From NCBI GenBank assembly GCA_028335825.1, contig JAIOKI010000002.1, forward strand, positions 186,001 through 250,000: a stretch of DNA of 64,000 nucleotides, given 5' to 3'. Source of the DNA: Nosema muscidifuracis (taxonomy: Eukaryota; Microsporidia; Nosematidae). Positions within the stretch are counted from its first letter, which is position 1; each line of letters starts with the position of its first letter. The translations under genes and the position numbers were made by a program. Below are positions 62,420-64,000 of this stretch, piece by piece. The notes below the pieces were generated by a model. The model was not told where the DNA came from. It was given only the letters and a program-made list of their open reading frames with translations, and ran no database searches.

Positions 62420-63841
62420 ATGTCAATAGCAGAAGATATCATAAAAAAATTAAATCTCGTTGAACAATTTTTATCATCAGATTTTAATCAACCAATCTCA
62501 GAAATATATCCTATTCTATTAAGTTTGTCTAGTAAAGAGATTATAAATCTAGAATCACATGAAGAAATAATTTACAAATTAACTGATGAAGGTAGAAATA
62601 TTTTAGAAAATGGAAGTTACGAATATAATTTGTACAACTTAATAGGTAAAGATGGTATGAATTTATCAGAACTTGAAAAATATTCTTTGGGAAAAGTTAA
62701 TGCATTTAAAAATAGATGGATTAAAAAAGAAGGTGAGAAAGTTTATAGAAATATTGACAAAGTATCCGATGTAGTTAAACAAATGTTACAGAATGTTGTG
62801 GATCAAAATATAAAAAAAGAGGATATTGATTTATTAAAAAAAAGGAAGTTAATAAATCAAAGTAAAAATGTTATTTACACTATAAAAAAAGGAATAAATT
62901 TTCATAACAATACAGATTTTGTCACTGATTTGACTGCTAAAATGGTTATTAGTGGAGAATATAAAAATTTAGAATTCAAGCCTTATAATTTTAATACGAA
63001 AGGGAATTTACAAAATTTCGGGGCATTACATCCTTTAATGAAAGTTAGAGAAGAAATTCGGAAGATTTTTTTAGAAATGGGGTTCAATGAAATGTCTACT
63101 AACCAATTTGTTGAATCATCATTCTGGAATTTTGATAGTTTATTTCAACCTCAACAACATCCTTCAAGAGATGCACACGATACATTTTTTATGAAAAATC
63201 CTTCTAAAACATTAGATATACCTAAAGAATATATGGAAAAAGTAAAAAAAATACATTCAGTAGGAGATTTTGAATCTGATGGACATTTTTCAGAGTGGGA
63301 TATTAATGAAGCTGAGAAGAATATTTTAAGATCTCATACCACAGCATGTAGTATGAGACATTTATATAATCTTGCTCAAAAAGATTTTAATCCTACAAAG
63401 TTGTTTAGTATAGATCGTGTATTTAGAAATGAAGCCTTAGATGCGACTCATTTGGCTGAATTTAATCAAGTAGAAGGGTTAATTTTAGGTAAGAATTTAA
63501 CTTTAGGTAATTTAATGGGATATTTACAAAGATTTTTTGAGAAGTTAGGAATCAGTGATATTAAATTTAAACCAGCATTTAATCCTTATACTGAACCATC
63601 TATGGAAATATTTGGGTATCATAAAGGATTAAAGAAATGGATTGAAGTTGGTAATTCAGGTATGTTTAGACCAGAAGTCTTAAGACCAATGGGATATGAT
63701 GAAGATGTAAGAGCTATTGGATTTGGATTATCTTTAGAAAGACCTACTATGATTAAGTATGAGATATCAAATATTCGAGATTTAGTTGGACCCAAAGTTG
63801 ATATTGATTTTATTAAGAAAAGTGAATTTTGTTTTTTCTAA
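62420..63841 (+). CDS. FRS2: Phenylalanyl-tRNA synthetase alpha chain (cytosolic)
   Basis: The catalytic subunit of the heterotetrameric cytosolic PheRS, charging tRNA-Phe. The start follows AATCACCCCAATT. 473 residues: N-terminal winged-helix DNA/tRNA-binding repeats (about 1-150), then the class II core with motif 1 (HPLMKVREEIRKIFLEMGF), PQQHPSRDAHDTFF, the SHTTACSMRHLYNLA region, motif 2 (FSIDRVFRNEALDATHLAEF, then NQVEGLI), PAFNPYTEPSMEIF, WIEVGNSGMFRPEVL and motif 3 (GFGLSLERPTMIKY), ending VDIDFIKKSEF. The length is close to yeast Frs2 (503). All three class II motifs and the Phe-binding loop are intact. Confidence 0.98.
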   Translation: MSIAEDIIKKLNLVEQFLSSDFNQPISEIYPILLSLSSKEIINLESHEEIIYKLTDEGRNILENGSYEYNLYNLIGKDGMNLSELEKYSLGKVNAFKNRWIKKEGEKVYRNIDKVSDVVKQMLQNVVDQNIKKEDIDLLKKRKLINQSKNVIYTIKKGINFHNNTDFVTDLTAKMVISGEYKNLEFKPYNFNTKGNLQNFGALHPLMKVREEIRKIFLEMGFNEMSTNQFVESSFWNFDSLFQPQQHPSRDAHDTFFMKNPSKTLDIPKEYMEKVKKIHSVGDFESDGHFSEWDINEAEKNILRSHTTACSMRHLYNLAQKDFNPTKLFSIDRVFRNEALDATHLAEFNQVEGLILGKNLTLGNLMGYLQRFFEKLGISDIKFKPAFNPYTEPSMEIFGYHKGLKKWIEVGNSGMFRPEVLRPMGYDEDVRAIGFGLSLERPTMIKYEISNIRDLVGPKVDIDFIKKSEFCFF

Positions 63842-64000
63842 TTAAATTATTTTTTTAATTAATTTATTAGTTATTTTTAAGTTAATTTGAAACGCTTAGA
63901 TTTTCTAATTTAAAATATCTTTGTTACGAATCAGAAAATGTATGCAACAAATTTATATTTAATAAGATTTTTTATTATAATATAATACATTTTAATATAT

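Noticed and set aside
1-64000. Transposons, retroelement or virus-like remains, CRISPR arrays
   Set aside because: No transposase, reverse transcriptase, integrase or capsid-like coding region and no terminal repeat structure was seen; the repeats are short AT-rich tandem arrays without spacers.
1-64000. A functional cluster of transcription factors (SSL1, TFG2, TFB3, TAF13, SIN3)
   Set aside because: The genes are spread over 40 kb on both strands among unrelated genes; with a reduced gene set such density can arise by chance, so no cluster is claimed.

Overview
The window looks like a stretch of a microsporidian nuclear genome. It is very AT-rich, its genes are short and apparently intronless, and its proteins are mostly reduced versions of eukaryotic housekeeping factors. 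Most coding starts sit 0 to about 15 bases after a CCC-like (occasionally GGG-like) motif, the microsporidian start signature. Two neighbouring secreted genes resemble the microsporidian ricin-B-lectin-like family. The closest fit I can suggest is a Nosema/Vairimorpha-type genome, but the genus is an inference. The long AT-rich spacers full of degenerate tandem repeats make it less compact than Encephalitozoon.

Layout. 1-9400: end of a Mad3/Bub1-like checkpoint gene, a DHHC palmitoyltransferase, a DExH helicase, two orphans (one secreted) and TFIIH subunit SSL1. 9.4-25 kb: tRNA-Ser(GCU), an AN1 zinc-finger gene, an HSF-type factor, an SLC41/MgtE magnesium transporter, two orphans, TOP2, a polytopic membrane gene, KRR1, a 37-codon micro-gene, an orphan with a duplicated 5' end, TFIIF-beta, a PTRHD1-like gene and tRNA-Thr(UGU). 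25-37 kb: RPT1, a possible Trs85-like TRAPP subunit, N-myristoyltransferase, a YAK1/DYRK kinase, SIN3 and RPL12. 37.5-40.5 kb: an accessory block with two ricin-B-lectin-like secreted genes and a small PIP-box protein. 40.6 kb: a U4 snRNA gene. 41-50 kb: a coiled-coil gene, a SNAPC3-like gene, an orphan, TFB3/MAT1, RPS21, an EDC4-like gene, TAF13 and exportin-1. 50-64 kb: TPI, an adaptin large chain, an ATM1-type ABC half transporter, a SWT1-like PIN gene, a Rab escort/GDI-like gene, SVP26, SEC6 and the phenylalanyl-tRNA synthetase alpha chain.

The recognisable genes form core eukaryotic modules: RNA polymerase II transcription and chromatin (SSL1, TFB3, TFG2, TAF13, SIN3, possibly SNAPC3), splicing (U4), ribosome assembly and translation (KRR1, RPL12, RPS21, FRS2, two tRNAs), export (CRM1), protein turnover (RPT1), mRNA decay (EDC4-like), vesicle traffic (adaptin, SEC6, SVP26, REP/GDI, perhaps Trs85), lipid modification (NMT, DHHC) and glycolysis (TPI). 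There is no operon logic; neighbours are functionally mixed and often packed to within tens of bases.

The most informative non-coding find is the U4 snRNA, which shows that the organism keeps a spliceosome. Other points worth attention are the motif-supported micro-gene, a recent 68-bp duplication of a gene's start region whose outer copy has lost the ATG, an 80-bp amplification of a gene's 3' end, Lys/Asp-rich insertions in unrelated conserved genes, and a recurring T-rich/AACCCC motif that precedes no gene. No transposon, retroelement, virus-like element or CRISPR array was recognised.
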